From the NCBI GenBank assembly GCA_018350325.1, contig JAEVLN010000007.1:2471856-2535855 (forward strand): DNA of 64,000 nucleotides, in the 5' to 3' direction. Position numbers and translations under genes: made by a program. The notes below the pieces were generated by a model, which worked only from the letters and a program-made list of their open reading frames with translations, was not told where the DNA came from and searched no databases. This DNA is from Globodera rostochiensis. Its lineage: Eukaryota > Nematoda > Chromadorea > Rhabditida > Heteroderidae. Below are positions 1-10,106 of the stretch, one piece after another. How positions within the stretch are numbered: the stretch's first letter is position 1; every line of letters starts with the position of its first letter.

Positions 1-80
1 AAATATTGCATTTTTCTCAAGAAAAATGCCTAAAATATTGATTTATTATGAAAAAATGGCGAAATATTGATTTGCTCGAA
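1..80. repeat. AT-rich dispersed repeat (ATTGATTTATT type)
   Basis: Short phrases such as TTTCTCAAGAAAAATGC and AAATATTGATTTATTA recur here, at 17340-17400 and at 53440-53600. This is a dispersed AT-rich repeat with no coding signal. It is probably the inner part of the same repeat that carries the GATA-loop hairpins. Confidence 0.45.
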
Positions 81-128
81 CAATCATTAACTAGCATTTT
101 TTGCGAATTCTGCTTTTAAGAATGGGGT

Positions 129-152
129 CGGCGGTGCCGATAGGCGCCACCG
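129..152 (+). repeat. GATA-loop hairpin repeat, copy 1
   Basis: Arms CGGCGGTGCC and GGCGCCACCG around a GATA loop; one mismatch in the stem. The flank GAATTCTGC upstream is shared with other copies. Confidence 0.7.
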
Positions 153-923
153 AGAATTGGTTCGGGGGTAAAGAAAATTTTGGTCATAAAAATTTTTTTC
201 CAAAAAAATTTCAGCAATACCTAAATCTCCATTAGGCAAGCATAAAATATATAATTTCATTTTTAAATCCATTAATCATGGCAATGGTGCAGAATTAATC
301 CAGATCCGGTTAGTTCGGCGCACCGGTTCGGCGCGGCAAGCGGATTTTTCGGCGCCGTGCCGTTCTACCTCGATTACCCCTAGAAACACCTTTTTAGCAA
401 CTTTGAAAAATTTGTATCTCTTTTCAAAAAATCTTAGATGTTGAAATCATAGATTAGACGATGTCATATGATTAATCTGATGACATATTCGTGATCTTCG
501 TATTTTTTTACCCTAGAAAATAACACATTTAGAGTGAAAACAAAATTTTTTTAGGAAGACTAATTCTGCGCACCATTGCCTTTATCATCCTCAAACATCT
601 CAAGAGTGAAGGCGATTTTGTAATTTGGGGAAAAATTATTTGTGGATTTTCTCATCATGTTTGACTTAGACCAACAACTCAGAATCACATTAAAACCACC
701 AGAAACTTTCGAAAGGCGAAAATTCTCCAACAATTTTGCCGTGGCCAAATTTTTGCTCTTCTGAGCGAATTTTTATGAGGTTTTAACAAAACAAAAAAAT
801 TCGTAAGAGGGTGTGCGGGTTGGGATTGGCGCGAGAGAATTTAGAAATTGTTTTTGTTGAAAATTGCAATCAAAAAGTTTTAAAAAATGGTTGTTTTTTT
901 GAAGCTTTTAAGGTGGGAGGAGT

Positions 924-947
924 CGGCGGTGCCGATAGGCGCCGCCG
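924..947 (+). repeat. GATA-loop hairpin repeat, copy 2
   Basis: Consensus copy: a perfect 10-bp stem counting one G-U pair. It is followed by the common flank GGAAAATTTTTTGAAG and preceded by a G-rich run. Confidence 0.8.
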
Positions 948-1236
948 GGAAAATTTTTTGAAGCTTTTAGCATGTTTGTTAAGAAAAATTGCTTCGAAAT
1001 TAACGATGTTTTGGCCAACACTTCCTAAATTTTGGGAAGCTCGGGGTCGGGGCTTAACCCTAATTTGTACTGTTTTTGAGAGTCGAGATCTTTAAAAAAT
1101 GAAAGATTGTACTTTTTTTTTAAAGATTGTACTTTTATAGCGTTTACAATGGAAATAGAAAAATAAAACCAAGCAAAACAACAAAAACTTTAACATGAGG
1201 CCTGCCAATTTTCTTAACAAATTGAAAAAATTTTCT

Positions 1237-1260
1237 CGGCAGCGCCTATCGGCACCGCCG
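1237..1260 (-). repeat. GATA-loop hairpin repeat, copy 3
   Basis: Reverse-strand copy. One arm position changes G to A and still pairs as G-U. It is followed by GACCCCCACCCCC and GCAGAATTCGC, the shared distal flank. Confidence 0.8.
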
Positions 1261-1499
1261 ACCCCCACCCCCTAAAAGCAGAATTCGCAAAAAAGATTGC
1301 ATTTTGAAAATCGAAAAGCTCGAAAATCTATGGGAGCAATTTTCAATAAAACCACACATTATATGCTAAAAAATAAATATTTTGTAACATTTGTAAATTG
1401 TACTGTTTTTTGGCCCCAAAAAATCTGTTATTTTGGTCTCAATGTACTGTTTTTGAAAAATTTTCGATACGATCCCTGCTTTTCCTCGGTGGCATTTTT

Positions 1500-1870
1500 G
1501 TTGCACTTTTTTGCAACCGGGCATCTCAATGAAAAGAGCAACAACAACAAAAAATGCGGGCGACTAAAACCTCAGCCCTGGACAAGACTCTCAGCTTTGC
1601 TCAAGTTTCATACGAAAATTTGGCGATGAACGAAATTTTTATGGGGACAAAATGTGTGAAAAAATGGTTGGTCTCCAACTCCTGCTTCATCAATGATGAA
1701 ATGGCGTTTCTTCGAATTCCTTTTCCGAAGAGCTCTTTTCTTCAATGCTTTCAGCAGTCGAAGTTTTGCATCAACAATGAGCCGACAAGGAAAAAGGCAC
1801 CGATCGGCAATGCGCGGAACAGAAGGTCGATGACTTCGAAAACACAAAATAACACTCAAAAATTTTTGGG
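1500..1870. repeat. Duplicated segment, partner of 5750-6050
   Basis: The segment around GTTGGTCTCCAACTCC recurs in the same order at about 5885-6000 with scattered changes. A minus-strand frame rich in Lys and Arg is open in both copies (1859-1608 and 6017-5775), but I see no splice structure or family match. I treat it as duplicated DNA of unknown function. Confidence 0.5.
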
Positions 1871-3197
1871 CTTTTAAGCCTTACGAGAAAAATAGTTTTT
1901 GCCATACATTAGCGACCGGATTTTGAAAAGCCGGGCCCGGTGCGTCCGCATAAAAAAACTAGCCAAACAAAATTCATTGTTTAGTTAAAATCGAATTTGG
2001 CAAAAAAAAAGTTTTTTTGGACTCTGGGTACCTGGGTTTCCAGCTCTGTCAGACACGGGCCAGACCGAGTTTTTAAAAAAATCCAAAAAATTCTGGAAAC
2101 CCCGGCGTTTGCAAAAATATATCTTTCTGAGTTTAATTGAAGTTTGAACAAATTGCAATCAAAAGACTGTCTTGCTTAACACCAATGATTCACCTCATCT
2201 ATTGACATTTCGGCTGTTTGTTGCTGTTAGATGGTACTGAAACGCGATGGAATGCTATGCTCGGGAATTTGGCCCAAATACAACGCGACGACCACTGTTC
2301 CACGCGCTGAAGTTGCGGACACGAAGCAGCAATTCTCCTTCACTAAAAAGACAACAATTTTAATACGAACGATCGAAGATCGAGCATTTTTGGAGTTTCA
2401 ACAGAGAATAGGTGTCGATTGAGATTAGTGTTTTCGGATAATCAACAAAATCGATCCTAATCTCTGATCGATCGATCATTCATTAATCAAGATTGAAAAT
2501 TTATGGTTTTAAAAAAATGGTGATCTGATAATGAGCGCCATCAATGACCGAGATTGCGCATAAATTTTTGTACAGAGAATACGGAATGATCTGTTTGTTG
2601 TTCATAAAACCGGTGTCGTGTTTTCGGATAATCAATAAAAAATCAATCGTGATCGCTGATCTCCTCTTGATCATTATGTTTAAAAAATTCACACACCAAA
2701 TGCCGCAAATCCTTGTGCAACGCTTTGAGCGCATTTCGTTGTTCCTGCTGAACATTTTTTCCTGACACAAATGAGCAGCAAACACGGGCAAACAGAGTGT
2801 TGAACCACACCTAGATAAAATCAATCACTCATAAAACACAAATAATAATGATCAGTGATTAAAAAAAGGCTCTGACACCTGCTGGAGCTTGATCTGATCA
2901 AAAGGAGGGGACCAAATAAATTTGTAGAAAGCATAAAACGAACGATCAAAAATCGATCAAAGGGCACATGTGCGTAAATAGGTGCCTGTAAGTAAATACA
3001 TTTTTTGCATTTTCCAAGAAAAAAACCAAAAAAATCGAAAATTTTGCCGGCACATTTATTAGTTTTAAAATTGAATGGTACCACAAAACTTGAGGAGATA
3101 GTCGCGTTCAAACAGCAGAACAAAGACAAAGCACTGACCAGTCTGTGCACACCTCCAACTCGTCTTTGCAGAAACAGGACCGAATCAACCCTCAAAC

Positions 3198-3284
3198 CTG
3201 GCACTTTTTTTCGGTGGCATAGCTCGTCTTGATGCTGTACGCTCCGTTGTCCAATGTCTGCAACTGGGCCATCCAGTTGTGACA
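3198..3284 (-). CDS. Isolated exon of an unrecognised gene
   Basis: An open 29-codon stretch lies exactly between a TTTAAG acceptor (exon starts at 3284) and a CAG/GTTTGA donor (exon ends at 3198), phase 0 at both ends. The peptide begins CHNWMAQLQT and ends EKKCQ, a composition unlike the spurious frames around it. A further short coding stretch may follow at about 3165-3115. I do not recognise the family, and no start or stop codon can be fixed. It is missing from block B, where the matching stretch is deleted. Confidence 0.35.
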
Positions 3285-3639
3285 CTTAAATTGTTTTTTT
3301 AGGTTCAATTGCATCTATAATATTGGGTTAAGCCAAATTTTAAGCCCGGAAAAACTCGGGATTTTAAGAACTGAGTTTCAAGGCACCTCCTTTACCAAAA
3401 AAAACAACAAACAGAGAAACAGGACCGAATGTAACGTCAAACCCGGCATTTTGTCGGTGTGTGGCGCTCAAAATTGTTTATGTCCAATTGCATCTATAAT
3501 TTAGCCAAATTATTAAGGCGGACAAACTCGGGATCAGAAACAGTAGAACTGTAAATTTGCCGAACACTCAAACACAATTGCCTTGGAAAGCGCAAGAATT
3601 GTTTTACGCAAAAGCGGTAAGTCGGTGAGCAAAAAATAA

Positions 3640-3825
3640 GTTAATTTGATCGAAACATAAATGAGAAATTTGATCAAAAAATGAGAAATTTGACCGAAAC
3701 ATAAGTTAGAAATTTGATCAAAAAATGTGTTAAAATTTGATCGATACATAAATGAGCAATTTGAACGAAAAAAGTTTAAAATTTGATCGAAACATAAGTT
3801 AGAAATTTGATCAAAACATATACAA
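3640..3825. repeat. Tandem array of AAATTTGATC units
   Basis: Alternating units of AAATTTGATCAAAAAATG and GATCGAAACATAAGTTAG repeat about six times with variation. An open minus-strand frame through it is a by-product of the repeat. Confidence 0.7.
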
Positions 3826-3971
3826 GCGTTCTCTCCATAGAGATAACTTAGAAAGCCGTTTCGGACAAAGCTCCACACGCCTTTCAACCGTTTCATTTTT
3901 TCGCACCGCGAAACTTCTAAAAAATGTTTTTTTACAAAAAAAAATACTACCAGTCCAAGCGACCAAAAACT

Positions 3972-4730
3972 TTAAATTCCTGATAATGCAACCTTTTTGT
4001 AACGACCATACACCCCTTTTGCGTCAGAGACCGGAACAAGCGAATGACGCGGAATTGGCTTAAATTTGTCTTTTATAAAGGATGCTTTTTCATTCAAAAA
4101 CTGTACTACCGGCTGTTCAACGACGGGCGGCTGTTCCAAATGCGGCATGTTGGATGGACCCGCTTCCGGCTCGAATACTGGGTCGTAGACGACCGAAGCG
4201 ACCACTGTCGGAGTTGGAATTCGGATGGCCGGCTTTGGTGGAATTTGCGGACGCACAACGTCAATGGCCAGGTACCCGATTGATTCATACATGTTTTCCT
4301 AATTTAGTAAATGTCATTTATCCATATTTTTAATTACAAAAAAAGGCTTTAAACAAAACAATTTTACCGGAGGAGCGATTTGGTGTTCGAGCAGCTGCTC
4401 CAAAGAGGCCTTGAATTCTCCAAACCGAGCCTCACGTTCCCAAACACCCCAAAACAAATCCCAAATATGACGATTTTGGCGACAGATGTTGGCTGCTGTT
4501 TGGAGGTTTCGTACCTTCTAAATTCAAAATTTTACAGTGCTTATTTTAGAAAATTCACAAAATAACACGCCTACTTTGTTCAAAATTCCCGCCCATTTTT
4601 TGATACGGGGTCGCAGAAAAATTTGAAGTAAACGCGATGATCGGAGAATGCTCGAAAAATTGTTTTTGGCTCCAACCCAAAAGATTAATTCGTAAATTAG
4701 TTCGGGCGGAATTCTTTTTCTTGTGTCCAT
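3972..4730 (-). CDS. Unknown three-exon protein, about 210 aa
   Basis: Three exons join in phase 0: 4730-4575 (52 codons), 4517-4368 (50 codons) and 4298-3972 (108 codons plus stop). Introns are 57 and 69 nt, each with GT and TTTAG/TTAG ends. The start is the ATG at 4730 (MDTRKRIPPEL). Exon 1 has a hydrophobic helical stretch, exon 2 is Trp- and Gln-rich (WDLFWGVWERE), and exon 3 is Pro-rich, then basic, ending KVALSGI. No signal peptide or known domain is visible. Exon 1 weakly resembles an F-box helix (PPELIYELIF), but I would not name it. A damaged copy sits at 8543-8800. Exon structure confident; function unknown. Confidence 0.65.
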
Positions 4731-5029
4731 TTACACCGGACGGGGAAGGGAAGTGGCTAGGGCTAATCGACGTTTAAATTTCGATCGAAGGGAAAACAGC
4801 AAAAAAGCAATGTTTGGCCAAAAATTTTACGAAACGAAAGTTTGATTGCGCTAATTTCTTTCTTAGGGTTCGCGGACATTTTTTGTTATCAGTTTTGCGA
4901 AGTTTTTGTTTTTCCGGGCCACGGTCAGCCCGCTTTACACTAATTTTTCACCTCTTCTAGCGACATTTTGGTTTGATGATGAGTTGTTGTTAGATGGTAC
5001 TGAAACGGCAGATTGGCGAGGAATGCTGT

Positions 5030-5870
5030 GATTGGGAATTGGCTTTGATCTAACAATTTTCGGATTAGCAAATCAAAATAACAAATCGGAAAAAAGTTTG
5101 AAACGAATTTATCAACGTTTCAAACCCAAAAACACTCCTAGATTTGTTTCGATTTGGTGCCGAATTTTGATCTTGTGGGGAAAGTTCAGTGACCCCAAAA
5201 TCATACAAACAAAGATGAAGCCATTCGAAAGATCTAGATGAGAAGATCTCTAATTGTTTAGCTTCTGGCTTAATATATAATATGCTGTTAAAAGCTTAGA
5301 GCTTTTGAACGGCATCTTGTTTGTTAAATTTGATCGATTTAAAAAACGTTAAACATTTCAATAGGTGGCACTGACTGATCAGCCCCGCATTAGCTAAGCA
5401 AATCAAGATAACAACTCGGGAAAATGTCCAAAAACAGGCAGGGGCCGCCGATTTCACGAATAGGTGTAGCAAAAGCCATAGGGGGGCCCATTTGGGATTT
5501 GATCACAAAAAACTTCATTGAATGGATAAAATTTCAAGGATGTTTTATCAAAAATCGCAACAAAAAAAAAAGACAAAAAACTTCACCAATCAACGGTAGG
5601 GAAGGAGAAATGGGCATAAATGCACAAATAAAAAAGAATGAATGCGATGGGCGATGAGGGTTAACACAATTATATGACACGCCTTTTTTGCAGCATTTGA
5701 GACAAAAAGGGGGGGGGAGGGGAGGGATTACAGATTGCGGTCAATGGCGTAAGTGTGAGAGACTGACCGGTCACTCAAATATCAACAACAAAAAATGTAA
5801 AAAAAGGATAGTTAGGTACATAATTTCTCACAGCAAGCAAAAAACTAGAATCGATTTTTTTGGGGCAGCA
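5030..5870. other. Stretch without a recognisable gene
   Basis: Contains a third diverged copy of the TTAGATGGTACTGAAACG segment near 4990-5030 and a G-run at 5707-5722. Open frames are short. No exon with splice signals and coherent composition was found. Confidence 0.35.
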
Positions 5871-6188
5871 ACATTTAAAACATGGTTGGTCTCCAACTCC
5901 GACTTCATCAATGTAAGGGCGTTTCTTCAAATTCCTCTTCCGATGAGCTTTTTTCTCAGAAGTTTTGGTGTTGGCTGTCGCCGAACAGAACATTTTTCGA
6001 ATGCCCAGCTCAACCAAGCGATCAGCACAAAGGAAATGTTAATTCAGCAATTCTGAAAGGTTAAATATGGTTGAAGTTGAACAATTAACAATCAGAAGAC
6101 AGAAACTCGAACAATAAAATTTATTGTTTTTTTCCAACATTTTCTGCAATTTTGAGAATTTTTTGCCTAAAGGTGATTGGTGATTAAC

Positions 6189-6247
6189 TAGAGTAGGCCG
6201 GGACCGGGATTTTTGGGGAAAACCGAGACCGGGACTGAGAAAATCGA
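6189..6247. mobile_element. Short hAT-like remnant with GGGACC motif
   Basis: Begins TAGAGTAGGCCGGGACCGGG and is flanked by TGATTAAC on both sides (6181-6188 and 6248-6255). The right end does not look like a terminal inverted repeat, so it may be a truncated copy or a chance repeat of the octamer. Confidence 0.35.
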
Positions 6248-6789
6248 TGATTAACCCATTGAAATCCGAATTCTGTGTAAAACAGGCACACCCATCAAGG
6301 GATGGATAAGGATTAGAGCCCGGCAAACGATCTGGCGAAACTTGAGACCGAGAATAGGCACCGCGAGTCGAGATTACGATTGTTAACACCAATGTTTCAC
6401 CTCTTTTATGACTTCTCGGCTTGTTTGTTGGCTGGTACTGAATCGACAGCTCGGCGATGGAAGGCTATGCTTGGGAATTTGGCCTAAATGCAACGCGACC
6501 ACCACTGTTCCACGCGCTGAAGTTGTGGACACGAAGCAGCAATTCTCCTTCACTAAAAAGACAACAATTTTAATACGAACGATTGAAGATCGAGCATTTT
6601 TGGAGTTTCAACAGAGAATACATAGCTTTCGATTGAGATTTACGATAATCAATAAAATCGATCGTGGTCTCTGATCGATCGATCATTCATTGATCAAGAA
6701 TGAAAATTTTGGTTTTAAAAAACGGTGATCTGATTATGAGCGCGAAAATACATTTTTTGCATTTTCCAAGAAAAAAATAGAGAAAAAAC

Positions 6790-8304
6790 CAGGCATGGAC
6801 ACGGTTACCCGTAACCGCGGTTATCCGCGGTTACAGATTTGAGTGCGGAAGAAAAACAAATGGTGGATGCCGCATTAGCGATAATCAATGCAGCAAAATC
6901 TGTGGGCATTTTTGTCAGGTTTGCAAAATACTAGTAAAATTTGTAAAACAATTGCATTTAGAAATCACGGTTGGCTTAGAAAAGAAGTCGAATTTGTACC
7001 ACAAGAAGAGGTTGTGACGCGTTGGCTTAGTAAGCTGAAAATGATCAGTAGTGTTCTCCGGATTATTCAGAAATTGAACGAGTTAAAAAACACTGAGCAT
7101 CGAACAAAAATGACTCAGGTATAAAAACGTTCATTAATAATTCAATTGAATATGTAAAGGAATTTCTTGAAAACCTACGTACAATCACAAAGAATTTGGA
7201 AGAGCTGCAAAACATCCAGAAAGTCCTTACAATTTTTTATGAATGTGTTCTCTTTTTCCAGGTCGGAACTTAATTTACTACTACAATTTTGTTTATATCT
7301 CGTTTACAGCAAGAACACCAGCCAACAATCCATTTGGTTTGGCCGAAAATTTTTGAAATTCAAAAGAGGTTGAGAGCTCTATTGATTGAGCAGCCATTCG
7401 TTGATTCAGAAATTTCATCGGCCATTGTGCGTTCAGCTCAAAAATGTTTGCAACGAAAAATCGACGAAGGGTTTATCACCGATCTTCACAAAACGGGCAC
7501 TTTTTTAGCTCCTAAAAGGCGGCTGCTGAATGGAGTCTCAGAAGCGGAAAAATTTACTGTATTTTTACTTTGTAATCAACAAATCTATTTTAAAATTTCT
7601 AGATCCATGCTTTTACGCGCCAATTGATGCGGCAGAAAAGAAGGCTCTCTTCGGTCAGTGAGGCAATTGGAGGAGAATATGCTCTAAATCTTGACAGTAC
7701 TGAGGAGCTCGAATTCTTTGAAGATGATTTTCTGAGCGAACGACAGCAAAGAACCCAAAGGCGATCCGAACCGGACGAAGTGGACCATTACATTTCTAAT
7801 GTATTCGACAAAGATGCCCAGGATTGCACCACCCCTGGAAAATTTTGGAAGAAGAACGAGAAAATGCTGCCATTTTTGTCGCAAGTAGCTGGAAGTGTGC
7901 TTGCGCTACCAGCGAGTTCTTCGGGAATTGAACGTGGCTTCAGTAGATTGAAATATGTAATGGATGATCAGCGATTTAACCTGACCGAAGAGAATGTTTC
8001 GAAGCTACTTCTTGCTGATTCTTTAAACAAAATTTAATAAATCTCTTGTTAATTTCTATTTAATTTTACTAAGACGATACATCACGATCGGAAAAAATTT
8101 GCTTTAAATAATGATTTTTAAATAATGCGGTTAACCGCGGATAACCGCGGGCGGTTAACGGTTATGAAATTTTCAAAGGGCACGGTTACGGGCGGTTAAC
8201 GGTTATGAGATTTTTAGGACGGGCGGTTACGGACGGTTAACGTTTATAAGTGTTTGAGGACGGGCGGTTACGGTTAAGGAAATTCATAACCGTGTCCATG
8301 CCTG
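6790..8304. mobile_element. hAT transposon with relic transposase
   Basis: A 1515-bp element with terminal inverted repeats CAGGCATGGACACGGTTA at both ends and an exact 8-bp target duplication GAAAAAAC (6782-6789 and 8305-8312). Subterminal regions (6800-6833 and 8128-8290) hold repeats of GGTTAACCGCGG and GCGGTTACGG in both orientations. Block A at about 3016-3045 gives the uninterrupted sequence. The internal transposase is broken into several frames, so the element is not autonomous now. Confidence 0.93.
6868..8037 (+). pseudogene. hAT transposase relic
   Basis: Frames at 6888-7124 and 7289-7627 and the last frame (7624-8037) carry pieces of a hAT transposase. Near 7015 the phrase TRWLSKLKM matches the conserved TRW region. 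The last 85 residues hold the C-terminal dimerisation domain, with [13 protein letters not shown] followed by a helical tail ending in a natural stop. The N-terminal BED finger and most of the catalytic core are missing or frameshifted. Confident as a hAT relic inside the element with matched ends. Confidence 0.85.
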
Positions 8305-8542
8305 GAAAAAACCCAAAAAAATCGAAAATTTTGCCGGCACATTTATTAGCTTTAAAATTGAATGGTACCCCAAAACTTGAGGAGATAGCCGCGCTCAATA
8401 GAGGAAACCGAGTTTTTGAGCTCTTTCGGCTTATATGGAAAAATTCAACCCAAAAATTTTAAAAATAATCTGGTCCCGAAAGCCCGAACAGTTTCAAATT
8501 GTTTATGTCTAATTGCATCTATAATATTGGGTTAAGCCAAAT

Positions 8543-8800
8543 TTACTTCTTGCACCGCGAAACTTCTAAAAAATGTTTTTTTACAAAAAAAAAATAATAC
8601 TCCCAGTCCAAGCAACCAAAAACTTTAAATTCCTGATAATGCAACCTTTTTGTAACGACCGTACATCCCTTTTGCGTCAGAGACCGGAACAAGCGAATGA
8701 CGCGGAATTGGCTTAAATTTATCTTTATAAAGCATGCTTTTTCATTCAAAAACTGTACTACCGGCTGTTCAACATCAGGTCGGGCGGAATTCTTTTTCGC
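8543..8800 (-). pseudogene. Broken copy of the 3972-4730 gene
   Basis: Nearly the same DNA as 3935-4125, including the last exon, but a deletion in the AAATTTATCTTTATAAAG stretch shifts the frame. The sequence then jumps from mid exon 3 to exon-1 DNA (GGGCGGAATTCTTTTTC), losing exon 2 and both introns. Confidence 0.7.
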
Positions 8801-9025
8801 ACAAAATTTGCGTTCATTTACACCGGACTGGGGAGGGAATGGGCAGGGGCTAATCGATCTTTAAATTTCGCGTGGGGGAAAAACAGCAAAAAGCAATTAT
8901 TTTTGTCAAAAATTTTACGAAGCGAAAGTTTGATTGCGCAATCGGTCGTCGTAAAGCATAAATTGAACGATCGAAAATCGGGTACTTTTCTGTTTTGTGA
9001 CCCCTTACTGAAAACATCATATATG

Positions 9026-9200
9026 CAGGCGTGCTCACGGATACGGATTTTCGTATCCGTATCCGTCCGTCCTCAAAAGCCTATTCCCGTTATCCGTCCG
9101 TCCTCAAAATCTCATATCCGTTATCCGTCCGTATCCGTGAGGTTCCAAAATTCCATATCCGGATATCCGTCCGCGGATGTCCGCTGATATCCGCATTATT
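9026..9200. mobile_element. hAT-like element end, TATCCG motif
   Basis: Left terminus CAGGCGTGCTCACGGATACG at 9026, followed by many repeats of GTATCCGT and GATATCCG. No matching right terminus was found; it may be truncated. The same motif family occurs at 54838-54945 and 55680-55812. Confidence 0.6.
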
Positions 9201-10106
9201 TAAAAATCACTAAAATTTTCTCCAAATTTCGAAAAAATGATTTTTTCAAAGCGAATTTTTTCCGATCGCGTTATCGACTGATTAAAATTAAATCGAAATT
9301 GATATGTATTGAGCTTAACAAGAAAATTTTAAAGAAAAGATTGAACTTTTGATTGGTTGTTAATCAATTTTTTCCAAAAAAAGATTTTTCTGTAAGAATT
9401 TTTAATATTTTTGTTAGAAAAATTTCAAAAATTTTTTTGAAAATTCTGCTTTACTGCAGGGGGGGGGTGGGAGGTCGGCGGTGCCGATAGGCGCCGCCGA
9501 GAGAAAAAATTGGATATTTAAAGACTTATGCTAAGAAAAATCGTCCAATTTTTAGGTAATTGAGTTCTAAAATAAACTAATTATTTATGTAAATGCTTAA
9601 AATTTATTTTATGTCTGATTTTTTTCAAAAAACATTTAAGGTTTTGAAAATCTATGTTTTTTGATAAATTTTTTTTCACCATCAAGCACCCAAAACCGGT
9701 TTATGGATTTTCTTAGGTGCTAAAACGATGAACAAACACAAATTTTAGTAGCTCACCTTTAAACTGGTTTTGAACCGGTTCAATTTTGAAAATTAATGAA
9801 AAAGGGACTTTAAGTAACACCAAAGCCGGGCAGGAACAGGAGGGGGGTAGAGATTTAGGGGTTCGTTAGGCTTACAAAAGGGTCCCGCCTATGATTTTTC
9901 AAACTTATAAAAGCGGTTTTGGGTGCTTAATGGTGAAAAAAAATTATCAAAAATCATAGATTATCAAAATCTTAGATGTTGTAAGAAAAAAGATTTGGTG
10001 AGGGGGTCGCACAGGAAAGTATCGAAAATCGGACAAAATTTTGTTGACCAAGGAATATGTAACCGATTTTGAGAATTTTTTGCCTGAAAGGTGATTGGTG
10101 ATTAAC
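9200..10106. other. Repeat DNA without a gene
   Basis: AT-rich, with a hairpin repeat at 9476 and an inverted pair of about 60 bp (around 9660-9720 and 9910-9970, containing ACCATCAAGCACCCAAAACC). No exon seen. Confidence 0.35.
9476..9499 (+). repeat. GATA-loop hairpin repeat, copy 4
   Basis: Consensus copy preceded by GGGGGGGTGGGAGGT and followed by AGAGAAAAAATTGG. Confidence 0.8.

Larger units (their letters stand above)
300..2150. other. Non-coding repeat-rich stretch
   Basis: No convincing exon is seen. The stretch holds a GC-rich TTCGGCGC motif cluster at 303-365, hairpin repeats at 924 and 1237, a GGGCCCGG cluster near 1930 and a segment (1500-1870) that recurs diverged at 5750-6050. 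Open frames here are short and lack family resemblance. Confidence 0.4.
2158..4860. repeat. Segmental duplication, block A
   Basis: Starts at ACACCAATGATTCACC and recurs in order at about 6385-8935 (block B). Shared landmarks are the AATTCTCCTTCACTAAAAAG stretch (2331 and 6540), the GAAAATTTTGCCGGCAC stretch (3037 and 8323), the exon at 3972-4298 (remnant at 8560-8780) and the ACACCGGAC promoter-side stretch (4733 and 8820). Block A lacks the hAT element found in block B and so serves as the empty site. Confidence 0.75.
6385..8935. repeat. Segmental duplication, block B
   Basis: Same order of landmarks as block A (2158-4860), interrupted by the hAT element at 6790-8304. It also carries a large internal deletion: sequence of exon 3 of the 3972-4730 gene is joined directly to exon-1 sequence near 8780. 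Confidence 0.75.

Noticed and set aside
129..152. Hairpin repeats as Helitron 3' ends or as transcription terminators
   Set aside because: No CTRR end follows the hairpin, copies occur in both orientations far from genes, and there is no consistent T-tract.
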